64,000 bases of DNA, from positions 3,252,501-3,316,500 of the forward strand of contig CP041667.1 of assembly GCA_007361935.1 (NCBI GenBank), given 5' to 3'. The DNA comes from Lachnospiraceae bacterium KGMB03038 (GTDB taxonomy: Bacteria > Bacillota > Clostridia > Lachnospirales > Lachnospiraceae). Below the pieces are notes generated by a model. It was given only the letters and a program-made list of their open reading frames with translations, was not told where the DNA came from and did no database searches. Below, in pieces: positions 25,477-34,044 of the stretch (position 1 is its first letter; each line of letters starts with the position of its first letter). The position numbers and the translations under genes were made by a program.

Positions 25477-26508
25477 ATGCGACAGTTATTCTATACTCCA
25501 CATGGCCTGGAACTCCAGACAGATGCGCCAGAGCCTCAGATCGCGGAGGACGATGATGTAAAAATTAAAGTGGAATACTGTGGGGTGTGCGGCTCAGACC
25601 TTCATTTCCTTCGAAAAGAGATGGATTTCCTGGTGTTGGCTGACACCGACCACTATCCTCTGGGACATGAAGCCGCCGGATATATTACAGAGCTTGGCCC
25701 AAAGGCCACTGCGAAAGGACTGAAGGTGGGCGATCCCGTCATCTACTACTTCAATCAGTATTGCGGAAAATGCCATTACTGCCGGAACGGACAGGAGCAT
25801 CTTTGTACCAATATTAAGAGTAATATGGCGGCCATGGCGGACTATATCGTCACCGGCGAACAGACCGTCTTCAAACTGGATGAAGGCACCGATCTGGCCA
25901 AAGCCGTATTTCACGAACCCATCTCCGTATGCCTGCACGGCATCGACCTGGCGAAGATCAAACCGGGACAGAGCGTGATGGTCAGCGGCGGAGGCGGCAT
26001 CGGTTTGATCCTGCTGCAGCTTGCCAAATTGTCCGGCGCCACAGAACTGACTTTAAGCGAACCCATCGCCTGGAAACGAGAAGTCGCTAAAAAACTAGGC
26101 GCAGTACATACCATCGATCCCACCGCAGAAGATGTGGGCGAAGCCGCCCGCCGCTATACAGGCGGCCTTGGATACGATGTGGTGATCGAGGCCTCCGGTT
26201 CCACACGGGCGTGTCCCGGCGCTCTGGACGCCGTAGGACGGGGCGGCACTTTGGAATTCTTTGCCGCGTTATATGATGTGAATTACGATTTTCCATTGAA
26301 TCTGCAGGCGGCATTTTTCAAAGAAGTCACCATCGTGGCCGGCGTCTTCCAGTCTCCGTACGCATTTCCGCGGACCTTGGGATTATTCAAAGTGCTGGAT
26401 ATCGATACACTGATGAGCGATGGCTGCATTTTCGAGGCGGAACAGTATCAGGAGGCATTTGAGGCACAAATGAAAGGGAAGACGATCAAGTCAGTATTGA
26501 AGTTTTGA
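25477..26508 (+). CDS. Zinc-dependent MDR dehydrogenase, operon last gene
   Basis: A 343-residue medium-chain dehydrogenase: YCGVCGSDLH with GHEAAG, structural zinc loop CGKCHYCRNGQEHLC with all four cysteines, and NAD motif SGGGGIGLI. It differs from gene 1 in zinc-loop spacing, so the two are old paralogues, probably acting at different carbons or substrates. Strong AGGAGG before the ATG. It ends 13 bp before repeat family B copy 2, and the convergent TatD-family gene lies beyond. Confidence 0.88.
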   Translation: MRQLFYTPHGLELQTDAPEPQIAEDDDVKIKVEYCGVCGSDLHFLRKEMDFLVLADTDHYPLGHEAAGYITELGPKATAKGLKVGDPVIYYFNQYCGKCHYCRNGQEHLCTNIKSNMAAMADYIVTGEQTVFKLDEGTDLAKAVFHEPISVCLHGIDLAKIKPGQSVMVSGGGGIGLILLQLAKLSGATELTLSEPIAWKREVAKKLGAVHTIDPTAEDVGEAARRYTGGLGYDVVIEASGSTRACPGALDAVGRGGTLEFFAALYDVNYDFPLNLQAAFFKEVTIVAGVFQSPYAFPRTLGLFKVLDIDTLMSDGCIFEAEQYQEAFEAQMKGKTIKSVLKF

Positions 26509-26520
26509 TTGTTAAATTTT

Positions 26521-26586
26521 TAATTGGGGACGTAGCCTTTTTGCAAAAGGCTACGTCCCCAATTACGTTTTGCCCTGTACCAAAAT
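26521..26586. repeat. Palindromic repeat family B, copy 2
   Basis: The best-preserved copy. A 21-bp perfect stem (TAATTGGGGACGTAGCC plus TTTT and its complement, loop TGC, 26521-26565) is followed by the arm GTTTTGCCCTGTACC on the right. It lies between convergent gene ends, where it could also serve as a bidirectional terminator. Confidence 0.9.
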
Positions 26587-26612
26587 GACTTTTAGGGTGT
26601 ATCCGCCCGCAA

Positions 26613-27374
26613 TCACAGCCGGTACATTTTCCGGGCGTTTTCTTCTGTCTGCCGTATCACTTCTTCATAGGAAATATCCTTCAGCCGGGCAATCTCCTCA
26701 GCCACATAGCGGATATATCTGGAATCATTTCGTTTTCCCCGATAGGGCACGGGAGCCAGATAAGGGCAGTCCGTTTCCAGCAGGATCTTTTCCAGCGGTA
26801 TGGCTTCTGCCACTTCCTTGATTTTCTTTGCGTTTTTAAATGTGACCACTCCGCCGATTCCAATATAGAAGCCCATTTTTACATACTCCTGCGCCATTTC
26901 CCTGGAATAGGAGAAGCAGTGGATCACTCCGGAAAGGCCGCCGGCCTCCTCTTTCATGATCTCCAAGGTATCTGCCGCCGCTTCCCGGCTATGGATCAGG
27001 ACTGGAAGGTTAAGCTCTTTCGCCAAATCTAACTGACGGATAAACCATTTTTTCTGCTGGTCATGGGATTCCTTATCCCAGTAGTAATCCAGGCCAATTT
27101 CTCCCACGGCTACCACTTTTTCCCGCTGAAACAATTGTTTCATCTGAGCAAAAGACACTTCATTCAATGCTCCCACTTCATCGGGGTGAATGCCCACAGC
27201 CGCATACATGAACGGATACTCCTGGGCCATGTCCACTACTTTCTGGCAGGAATCATAAGAAGCGCCTACATTTACAATGGTTCCAACACCCTCCGTCGCC
27301 ATCGACATGAGAAGTTCCTTCCGGTCCGTATCAAATTGTTCGTCATCATAATGCGCATGTGTATCGAAAATCAT
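26613..27374 (-). CDS. TatD-family metal-dependent deoxyribonuclease
   Basis: A 253-residue TIM-barrel hydrolase. Metal ligands lie in FDTHAHYDD (H6, H8), VGEIGLDYYW (Glu), LIHSREA, VIHCFSY and LLETDCPYLAP. Family members are 3'-5' DNA exonucleases or related phosphodiesterases. AAGGAGG precedes the start, and the length is normal. Relatives are often next to metG; here metG lies one gene upstream, with ddh between. Confidence 0.92.
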   Translation of the reverse strand: MIFDTHAHYDDEQFDTDRKELLMSMATEGVGTIVNVGASYDSCQKVVDMAQEYPFMYAAVGIHPDEVGALNEVSFAQMKQLFQREKVVAVGEIGLDYYWDKESHDQQKKWFIRQLDLAKELNLPVLIHSREAAADTLEIMKEEAGGLSGVIHCFSYSREMAQEYVKMGFYIGIGGVVTFKNAKKIKEVAEAIPLEKILLETDCPYLAPVPYRGKRNDSRYIRYVAEEIARLKDISYEEVIRQTEENARKMYRL

Positions 27375-27387
27375 AGTACCTCCTTGG

Positions 27388-27448
27388 TTGGGGCCGGGGG
27401 ATTTTTAAAAATCCCCCGGCCCCAATTAAAAATGCCCTGTCCCTTTTT
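27388..27448. repeat. Palindromic repeat family A, copy 5 (arm on right)
   Basis: Palindrome 27388-27425 centred at 27406/27407, then the arm AATGCCCTGTCCCTTTTT. It lies between the TatD-family gene start and the ddh end, in what would otherwise be one leftward operon. Confidence 0.95.
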
Positions 27449-27467
27449 ACACTTTTCCCATATCCTA

Positions 27468-28454
27468 TTACAACAATTCTGCCCTTAACTGCTCCGGTGT
27501 CTTCATGGATAACAGTGCCGGCGCAATATCAAATACGGTTTTCGCTCCGCTTTCGCCGGCTTTCGCCAAGCGATAGGCCGCTCTTGCGTAGCAGATCAGC
27601 ACGCTTGCCGTAAATTCCGGATTAGAATCTAATTTCAAAGAATATTCGATGATATGGTTATTTGCCTCTGTACCTGTTTTTCCACTGCGGATCACAAACC
27701 CGCCATGAGGCATTTTGCTATGGTTTTCCTTCAGTTCTTCTTCTGTAATAAATGTTACGGTTGTGTCGTATTCGTCGAAATAGTTTGGCATTGTCTTGAT
27801 CGCGTTCTCGATTTCCGCCAGATCCGCTCCTTCTTCCGGCACCACATAGCACTCCCGCAGGTGTTTTTCCCGTGTGGTAAGTTCCGGCTCGCTTCCGCTT
27901 CTCACCTGGTCTACCGCTTCTTCGATCGGCACCGTGTACTGAATGGCATTTTTCACACCTTTCACACGGCGGATCGCGTCAGAATGTCCCTGGCTGACGC
28001 CTTTCCCCCAAAATGTGTAAGTGCTGCCATTCACAAGGATAGACTCCGCGTAAAGCCGGTTCAGAGAAAACATTCCCGGATCCCAGCCGACAGAAATGAT
28101 TCCCACATTTCCGCCTTCTTTTGCTGCTTTATCTACATTTGCAAAATATTCCGGTATTTTTGCGTGAGTATCAAAACTGTCGATGGTATTAAAATTCTTC
28201 ACAATCTGCGGTCCCATGACCGGAAGATCCGTAGCAGACCCGCCGCACAGCATCATCACATCGATCTCATCTTTCATTGACAGCATATCATCCATATGCT
28301 TTACCTCTGCTCCCGCCGTCTGGATCTTTACAGAAGCCGGATCTCTTCTTGTAAATACCGCCTTCAACTCCATATCCTCATTGCAGGCGATCGCCGTTTC
28401 AACACCTTTTCCAATATTTCCATAACCAACAATACCAATTCTGATTTTATCCAT
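27468..28454 (-). CDS. ddh: meso-Diaminopimelate D-dehydrogenase
   Basis: A 328-residue NADPH-dependent enzyme interconverting L-tetrahydrodipicolinate plus ammonia and meso-diaminopimelate, giving a one-step route to cell-wall DAP and lysine. The N-terminal IGIVGYGNIGKGVE is the dinucleotide fold. DSFDTHAKIPEYF, SVGWDPGMFSLNR and WGKGVSQGHSDAIRR are characteristic of Ddh. The start is set at 28454 where GAAAGGAG precedes; the longer frame starts in repeat copy 6. Confidence 0.93.
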   Translation of the reverse strand: MDKIRIGIVGYGNIGKGVETAIACNEDMELKAVFTRRDPASVKIQTAGAEVKHMDDMLSMKDEIDVMMLCGGSATDLPVMGPQIVKNFNTIDSFDTHAKIPEYFANVDKAAKEGGNVGIISVGWDPGMFSLNRLYAESILVNGSTYTFWGKGVSQGHSDAIRRVKGVKNAIQYTVPIEEAVDQVRSGSEPELTTREKHLRECYVVPEEGADLAEIENAIKTMPNYFDEYDTTVTFITEEELKENHSKMPHGGFVIRSGKTGTEANNHIIEYSLKLDSNPEFTASVLICYARAAYRLAKAGESGAKTVFDIAPALLSMKTPEQLRAELL

Positions 28455-28473
28455 TTTTTCTCCTTTCTCTTTC

Positions 28474-28535
28474 ATCGGGGCCGGGGGATTTTTAAAAATC
28501 CCCCGGCCCCGATTGAAAATGCCCTGTCCCTTTTT
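28474..28535. repeat. Palindromic repeat family A, copy 6 (arm on right)
   Basis: Palindrome 28474-28513 centred at 28493/28494, then the arm GAAAATGCCCTGTCCC and TTTTT. It lies between metG and ddh. Confidence 0.95.
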
Positions 28536-28541
28536 AACAAT

Positions 28542-30440
28542 TTAGCAGATTTCTGCTCCTGCGGGCATTTCTTTTTCCGGGGTTACAAGTGCCAGATTCC
28601 CGTCTGCGTCTTCCGCGCACAGCAACATTCCTTCTGACAATACGCCTGCCAGTTTGGCAGGTTTCAGGTTCGTCAGCACCATGACTTTTTTACCTACCAT
28701 TTCTTCTGGTGTGTAATGAGCTTTGATGCCGGATACGATCTGTTTGATCTGGCTTCCTACTTTTACTTTAGAGCACAGCAGCTTTTTGGATTTTGGCACT
28801 GCTTCGCAGGCGATGATCTCTCCCACCTGGAACTGCATTTTTCCAAAGTCCTCAAAGGTTATCTCCGGCTTTGGCTCCAGGTCGATCACCGGGCCCTCTT
28901 CTTTGGCTTCTTCCACCGGCGGATGCAGCTCTTCCACTTTTTTCATCACTTCTTCAAGATCCAGTCTGGCGAAAAGGATTTCCGGCTTTTCTGTTACTTT
29001 TCCATCTCCAAGCTGGGCCAGGATCTTGTCTGCGGTTTCCGGCATATAAGGCGCCAGAAGTTTCGCCCCTGCTTTGATGCTCTCGATCAGGTTGTAGAGC
29101 ACGGTCTCCAGCCGGTCTTTCTTTGCCTCATCTTTTGCCAGCGCCCAGGGCATGGTTTCGTCAATATATTTATTGCAGCGTTTAAACAGATTGAAGATCT
29201 CCGTCATGGCATCCGCCACCCGAAGCTCGTCCATTTTCCCGTCCACCGCTTCTGGGGTATGGGCTGCTACTGCTTTCAGATCTGCGTCCACATCTTCCGC
29301 CACGCCTTTGTCTGCCACAGTGCCGCCAAAATATTTATTTGCCATGGAAACGGTCCGGTTAACCAGATTTCCCAGCGTATTGGCAAGATCAGAGTTCATC
29401 CGCTCTACCATCAGCTCCCAGGTAATGACGCCGTCGTTCTCAAATGGCATCTCATGGAGTACGAAATACCGCACTGCGTCCACTCCGAAGAAATCTACCA
29501 ATTCATCCGCGTACAGCACATTTCCTTTGGATTTGCTCATCTTGCCGTCTCCCTGCAGAAGCCAGGGATGTCCAAAAATCTGTTTGGGCAGCGGAAGATC
29601 CAGAGACATCAGGAAAATCGGCCAGTAAATAGTATGGAAACGGATGATGTCCTTGCCGATCAGATGCAGATCCGCCGGCCAGTTCTTCTCAAACAGTTCC
29701 GCGTTTTCTCCATCGCAGTTATATCCGATACCGGTAATGTAGTTGGTCAGCGCGTCCAGCCATACATAAACTACATGGCCCGGATCGAAGTCTACCGGTA
29801 TACCCCATTTAAAGGAAGTTCTGGACACACACAGATCCTGCAGGCCCGGCAGCAGGAAATTGTTCATCATCTCATTTTTCCTGGATACGGGCTGAATGAA
29901 TTCCGGATGAGTATTGATGTGCTCGATCAGCCGGTCCGCGTATTTACTCATTTTAAAGAAATATGCTTCCTCTCTGGCTGGCTGCACTTCCCGGCCGCAG
30001 TCGGGACATTTGCCGTCTACCAACTGAGATTCGGTGAAAAATGACTCGCAGGGAGTACAATACATTCCTTCATAATATCCCTTGTAAATGTCGCCTTTCT
30101 CGTACATTTTCTTGAAAATCTTCTGTACCTGGCGCTCATGGTCCTCGTCTGTGGTGCGGATAAATTTATCATAAGACGTATTCATAAGATCCCAGATCTG
30201 CTTGATCTCGCCGGCCACATTATCCACGAATTCTTTCGGTGTAACCCCGGCTTCCTGGGCTTTCAGCTCAATCTTCTGGCCATGCTCGTCTGTTCCTGTC
30301 TGGAAGAACACATCATACCCCTTGCTCCGTTTGTAACGGGCGATCGCATCCGCCAGCACGATCTCATAGGTGTTCCCGATATGGGGCTTGCCTGATGTAT
30401 AAGCGATGGCTGTTGTAATATAATACTTTGGTTTTTCCAT
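28542..30440 (-). CDS. metG: Methionyl-tRNA synthetase
   Basis: A 632-residue class I synthetase charging tRNA-Met. AYTSGKPHIGNTYE carries the HIGH motif. Two CxxC pairs (CTPC and CPDC) form the zinc knuckle, and KMSKSKGN is complete. The C-terminal 110 residues (FGKMQFQVGEIIACEAVP onward) are the EMAP-II-like tRNA-binding domain for dimerisation. The start at 30440 has AAAGGAGGAGAG; the open frame continues into the T-box leader only by chance. Expression is predicted to respond to uncharged tRNA. Confidence 0.97.
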   Translation of the reverse strand: MEKPKYYITTAIAYTSGKPHIGNTYEIVLADAIARYKRSKGYDVFFQTGTDEHGQKIELKAQEAGVTPKEFVDNVAGEIKQIWDLMNTSYDKFIRTTDEDHERQVQKIFKKMYEKGDIYKGYYEGMYCTPCESFFTESQLVDGKCPDCGREVQPAREEAYFFKMSKYADRLIEHINTHPEFIQPVSRKNEMMNNFLLPGLQDLCVSRTSFKWGIPVDFDPGHVVYVWLDALTNYITGIGYNCDGENAELFEKNWPADLHLIGKDIIRFHTIYWPIFLMSLDLPLPKQIFGHPWLLQGDGKMSKSKGNVLYADELVDFFGVDAVRYFVLHEMPFENDGVITWELMVERMNSDLANTLGNLVNRTVSMANKYFGGTVADKGVAEDVDADLKAVAAHTPEAVDGKMDELRVADAMTEIFNLFKRCNKYIDETMPWALAKDEAKKDRLETVLYNLIESIKAGAKLLAPYMPETADKILAQLGDGKVTEKPEILFARLDLEEVMKKVEELHPPVEEAKEEGPVIDLEPKPEITFEDFGKMQFQVGEIIACEAVPKSKKLLCSKVKVGSQIKQIVSGIKAHYTPEEMVGKKVMVLTNLKPAKLAGVLSEGMLLCAEDADGNLALVTPEKEMPAGAEIC

Positions 30441-30493
30441 TTTGCAGCTCTCCTCCTTTGATCCAAATAAATTATGCCTAAAAAAGAAAAAAC

Positions 30494-30833
30494 TCCGATT
30501 TTTCAAATGATTTGAAAAATCAGAGAAGACGGAATTTCCCGTGTTACCACTTCTTTTCATCTGGGCCTCACGGCACAGACCTTAGCGGGTGAATTTCACC
30601 CTGCCGCTATAAAGGGCGGACCCTTCGCAGCCTTGCAGACAGATTCCTCCGTGATTTTCTGCCACTCTCCGGATTATTTAAAATCTGCCATGTTCGGTGC
30701 GCCGCTTGGGAGCCATCTTCCGCCAGTCTCCATTCATCCCTCTCAGCAGCAGGCCTTTTGGCCTTCCAGGACTTCTCTGTAGAATATAAAAAGGCGTACT
30801 CTTTCCGTCATTGCATTTGCATATTTATTCGTG
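30494..30833 (-). promoter_or_regulatory. T-box leader of metG
   Basis: A leader of about 340 nt. The conserved T-box core AAGTGGTAACACGGG (within 30531-30553) is followed by a strong terminator stem (30494-30525) and T-run. The acceptor-binding TGGT in the core fits tRNA-Met discriminator A. An ATG in GGAAGATGGC (30714-30716) is a candidate specifier codon but was not verified by folding. Uncharged tRNA-Met binding would favour the antiterminator and allow metG expression. Confidence 0.85.
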
Positions 30834-30839
30834 TTAAAA

Positions 30840-30869
30840 ATCGTAGCATACCAAAGCCTGGCATGTCAA
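30840..30869 (-). promoter_or_regulatory. Promoter of the metG T-box transcript
   Basis: On the minus strand, TTGACA (30864-30869) and TACGAT (30840-30845) are separated by 18 bp, placing the start near 30833. Confidence 0.6.
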
Positions 30870-30963
30870 GGAAAAGTAGAGGATTCCTCCGCCTTCTGGC
30901 AGAACGGTTACTCATTTCCGCTCTTCCTTCTGCATATAAATAGAAAAAACGTCAGGAATCTCT

Positions 30964-32730
30964 ATGTTCAAATCGTTAAAAAAACATTCCCGGCTCTTGG
31001 GGGTCATCCTGCTTGCCCTTTTTCTTTCTATTGCCGGCCTGCTTTTATTCCTGGGGCAGGATGCCAACCGGAGGTTTGAGGCCTACACGGAAGCTCTCTT
31101 CCGCCAGGAGGTGGCAAGCAATACGATTTCCCTCCACTATACGCTCCGGGATCCTTCTGCTTATGGCATCCAAGACACACCCATTTCTCTTGGAACCTGC
31201 AGCACAGACACGGAAGAAATCAGCGCCGCCGCTGAAAATGCCCTGGCCCTGCTCCATAGGCATAACCGCGAGAAACTATCGGAAGAAAACCGGCTGACCT
31301 ATGACGTCCTGGAAAGTTATCTGGAACATTCTCTCCGGGAGTCTGCCTATGGACTGTATGAAGAACCTCTGGCTCCTCTAACGGGAACCCAGGCCCAGCT
31401 TCCTGTGCTGCTGTCAGAATATCAATTCTACGACACCACCGACGTAGATATCTATCTGCGGCTATTAACCCAGATGCCGGAATATTTCCAGTCGATTCTG
31501 GAATTTGAAACAGCCCGTTCTGAGCAGGGGCTTTTTATGTCTGCCTCCAGCGCGGATGACATTGTCACAGAATGTCAGGCGTTCATAGATTTGGGAAAAG
31601 ACAACTATCTCTATTCCTCCTTCGAGGAACGATTAGAGCCGTTAGGTCTGACCGATGACCAGAAAAAAGCCTATTGTGACAAAAATGCAGAAATTATTGA
31701 AAGTTCTGTTTTCCCTGCTTATCAGACATTAAAAAAAGGCATTGCCGGCCTGCGCGGCGCCGGCAAAAATAGCTGCGGCCTGTGCCATTTTCCAGAAGGG
31801 GAAACGTATTATGAAGCTCTGGCCGCCTCTGAAACCGGTTCTGACCGGACGATCCCTGAACTTCAGGAACTGACCCAGCAGCAGATCGCCCAGGATCTGA
31901 CGGACATCCAGGAGGCCCTTTCATCCCTTTCCGTGACGGAAGAGGGCGGCGTTTCTTCTGATTTATTCAAGACCCAGGGAAGCACCCTGTCCGACACCAA
32001 TCCCAGTTCCATTCTCACTTTCCTGGAACAAAAGCTGGAGGGGGAGTTTCCTGATCCGCCCAAGGTAAACACTCAGGTCAAATACGTTCAGGAGTCTATG
32101 GAAGAATATTTAAGTCCGGCTTTCTATATGATTCCGGCGATCGATAACACTCAAGATAACGTGATTTATATTAACGCCGGGCATCTGCCTGACGATCTGT
32201 CTCTATTCACTACTCTGGCTCATGAGGGCTATCCAGGCCATTTGTATCAAACCGTCTATTTTGCCAGCCAGGATCCCGATCCTATCCGGAACCTGATAAA
32301 TTTCGGCGGTTACACAGAAGGATGGGCTACCTATACAGAAATGATGAGTTACTATTATGCGCCTTTAGATCACAGCCAGGCGGTCCTTATGCAGAAAAAC
32401 GCTTCCATTTTGCTGGGGCTTTACGCCCTGGCCGATATGGGGATCCACTACGATGGATGGAGTCTTCTGGATACCGTATCCTTCTTCCACAGTTATGGAA
32501 TCACCGAAACCGATGTGATCGAGGATATCTATGAACTGCTCGTAGGCGATCCTGCCAATTATCTAAAATATTACATCGGATACGTAGAGTTCCTGGAGCT
32601 GAAAAAAGAAGCCATTCAAGAATGGGGCGATGACTTCAGCCAGAAACGGTTCCATAAAGCCGTGTTAGAAGTCGGGCCAGCACCCTTTGACGTGCTGCGG
32701 ACATACGTGTTGGGGCCGGGGGATTTTTAA
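30964..32730 (+). CDS. DUF885 family protein, membrane-anchored probable metallohydrolase
   Basis: A 588-residue protein with an N-terminal transmembrane/signal segment (about 12-33) and a large outside domain. HEGYPGH at 420-426 is the DUF885 hallmark and resembles a metallopeptidase HExxH-like zinc site. GGYTEGWATYTE follows with a candidate third ligand or catalytic glutamate. Members are assumed to be peptidases; biochemical evidence is thin. AGGA lies a little far from the ATG. The last five residues GPGDF and the stop come from repeat copy 7. It is divergent from metG. Confidence 0.82.
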   Translation: MFKSLKKHSRLLGVILLALFLSIAGLLLFLGQDANRRFEAYTEALFRQEVASNTISLHYTLRDPSAYGIQDTPISLGTCSTDTEEISAAAENALALLHRHNREKLSEENRLTYDVLESYLEHSLRESAYGLYEEPLAPLTGTQAQLPVLLSEYQFYDTTDVDIYLRLLTQMPEYFQSILEFETARSEQGLFMSASSADDIVTECQAFIDLGKDNYLYSSFEERLEPLGLTDDQKKAYCDKNAEIIESSVFPAYQTLKKGIAGLRGAGKNSCGLCHFPEGETYYEALAASETGSDRTIPELQELTQQQIAQDLTDIQEALSSLSVTEEGGVSSDLFKTQGSTLSDTNPSSILTFLEQKLEGEFPDPPKVNTQVKYVQESMEEYLSPAFYMIPAIDNTQDNVIYINAGHLPDDLSLFTTLAHEGYPGHLYQTVYFASQDPDPIRNLINFGGYTEGWATYTEMMSYYYAPLDHSQAVLMQKNASILLGLYALADMGIHYDGWSLLDTVSFFHSYGITETDVIEDIYELLVGDPANYLKYYIGYVEFLELKKEAIQEWGDDFSQKRFHKAVLEVGPAPFDVLRTYVLGPGDF

Positions 32731-32770
32731 AAATCCCCCGGCCCCAATTAAAAATGCCCTGTCCCTTTTT
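32710..32770. repeat. Palindromic repeat family A, copy 7 (arm on right)
   Basis: Palindrome 32710-32747 centred at 32728/32729, then the arm AATGCCCTGTCCCTTTTT to 32770. It forms the C-terminus of the DUF885 gene and ends three bases before the stop of jetD (convergent). Confidence 0.95.
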
Positions 32771-32772
32771 GA

Positions 32773-33969
32773 CTAAATCAGGAAGCTTTCCTGCTCGATT
32801 CCCTTCCCAGTGTCAAGAATCCGCCGTGCCAGACCAGACAGTTCTCCTGCCTCCAATTTTTCCAGCTTTTTCAGAGATTCTTTGGTCAAAGGCTCTGCGT
32901 ATTCCTGATACTGGTTGAAGGTTTTCACATCCATCATGTATGGTTTCAGTTCTGGAAAGATTCTGTTTTTCATATACTGATAAATCCGTATCCCGCCGTA
33001 ATCCAGATCTCCCGTGTGATAATAGGCGACCTCTTCTGTCCCCAGAACGTCCCTCAGTGCTTGCAGAAAATCTCTCTCCTTTGGCGAAAAATAACCATGG
33101 CTGAAGAAATATAAAGTATCTTCTTCGTAAGGCATTGACACAAAATTGGCTTTATTTTCTATGGTCATTACTCTTCTGATCGGCGCTTGTTCCGGCAGAA
33201 TCCGGCTGTGTTTTAATGTTGCGCTGTTTAGCACCGTACCGTATCTAAATTTTGACAGGTCCAGTTCCTCTTCTTTTTCTTCTCCGCCAATGACAAGTTT
33301 AAGAGGCCCTTTCACTGCCAGCTCCTGAGCATATTCCTCGATCAGGAGCTGCGCCAGCACAGTTTTATCATCCATTCCCTCTTCAATTTCATCACAATAT
33401 TTTCTGGCTGTAGACAATACGTGGGCCTGGGCTTCTTTTTCAAATTGTTTGGAATGATTCAAAAAACGTTTACTGAAGATCCGCTTGTAAATAGGTTCCT
33501 CCAAGACGTCAATCCCGCGGAAACATTTCAGATAAAGGTCCAATTTCTCCATTTCTCTTGGAAAATCGCCCCGCTCCAGCCTGGACAAAAGATACGTATA
33601 ATAATCTCTGATCCAAGGTTTGGCAAACCCCTTCTCTATTTCTACAGTTATCTTCTGTATTCCGGCGTTTACCCGGTCCTGCTTTGTGCAGATCTTTTCC
33701 CCGCACATTTTCTCCAGCATTTGATAAAATTCCGGCAGACTTTCCAGCCGGAACGCGATCCTCTCCGCATCACTTCCCCGGATGATCCATTTTACATCGG
33801 TGATAAGCCCAGCCGCTTCCAATTCCTTGACTTCGTTGATCAGCTCTGTTTTTCCGCACTGGTCGTAATCCGACTGCTGGATCTTTATCGTTCGCCCTCC
33901 GCTGGCTCCTTCCCGCCAGTCATTTGCACTGTTTTCACATTTTTGAATGATCTTTTTTATCAAATACAT
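32773..33969 (-). CDS. jetD: Wadjet defence protein JetD (Toprim nuclease)
   Basis: A 398-residue protein whose C-terminal half has Toprim landmarks: MTIENKANF with the conserved Glu, then HTGDLDYGGIRIY with the DxD pair. In characterised Wadjet systems JetD is the nuclease that cuts circular DNA after the JetABC motor has extruded it. TGGAGG precedes the start. It is last in the jetABCD order, separated from jetC by repeat copy 8 (gap 54 bp). Confidence 0.9.
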   Translation of the reverse strand: MYLIKKIIQKCENSANDWREGASGGRTIKIQQSDYDQCGKTELINEVKELEAAGLITDVKWIIRGSDAERIAFRLESLPEFYQMLEKMCGEKICTKQDRVNAGIQKITVEIEKGFAKPWIRDYYTYLLSRLERGDFPREMEKLDLYLKCFRGIDVLEEPIYKRIFSKRFLNHSKQFEKEAQAHVLSTARKYCDEIEEGMDDKTVLAQLLIEEYAQELAVKGPLKLVIGGEEKEEELDLSKFRYGTVLNSATLKHSRILPEQAPIRRVMTIENKANFVSMPYEEDTLYFFSHGYFSPKERDFLQALRDVLGTEEVAYYHTGDLDYGGIRIYQYMKNRIFPELKPYMMDVKTFNQYQEYAEPLTKESLKKLEKLEAGELSGLARRILDTGKGIEQESFLI

Positions 33970-33988
33970 CTCAAAAAATCCTCCATTT

Positions 33989-34044
33989 GGGACAGGGCTT
34001 TTTCAATTTGGGCCGGGGGATTTTTAAAAATCCCCCGGCCCCAA
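33989..34044. repeat. Palindromic repeat family A, copy 8 (arm on left)
   Basis: The arm GGGACAGGGCTTTTTCAA, then the palindrome (34007-34044) centred at 34025/34026; the left half has GGG for GGGG. It lies inside the Wadjet operon and supplies the end of jetC. Confidence 0.93.

Noticed and set aside
28716..30044. 442-codon plus-strand frame opposite metG
   Set aside because: Antisense shadow of metG; no ribosome binding site or domain.
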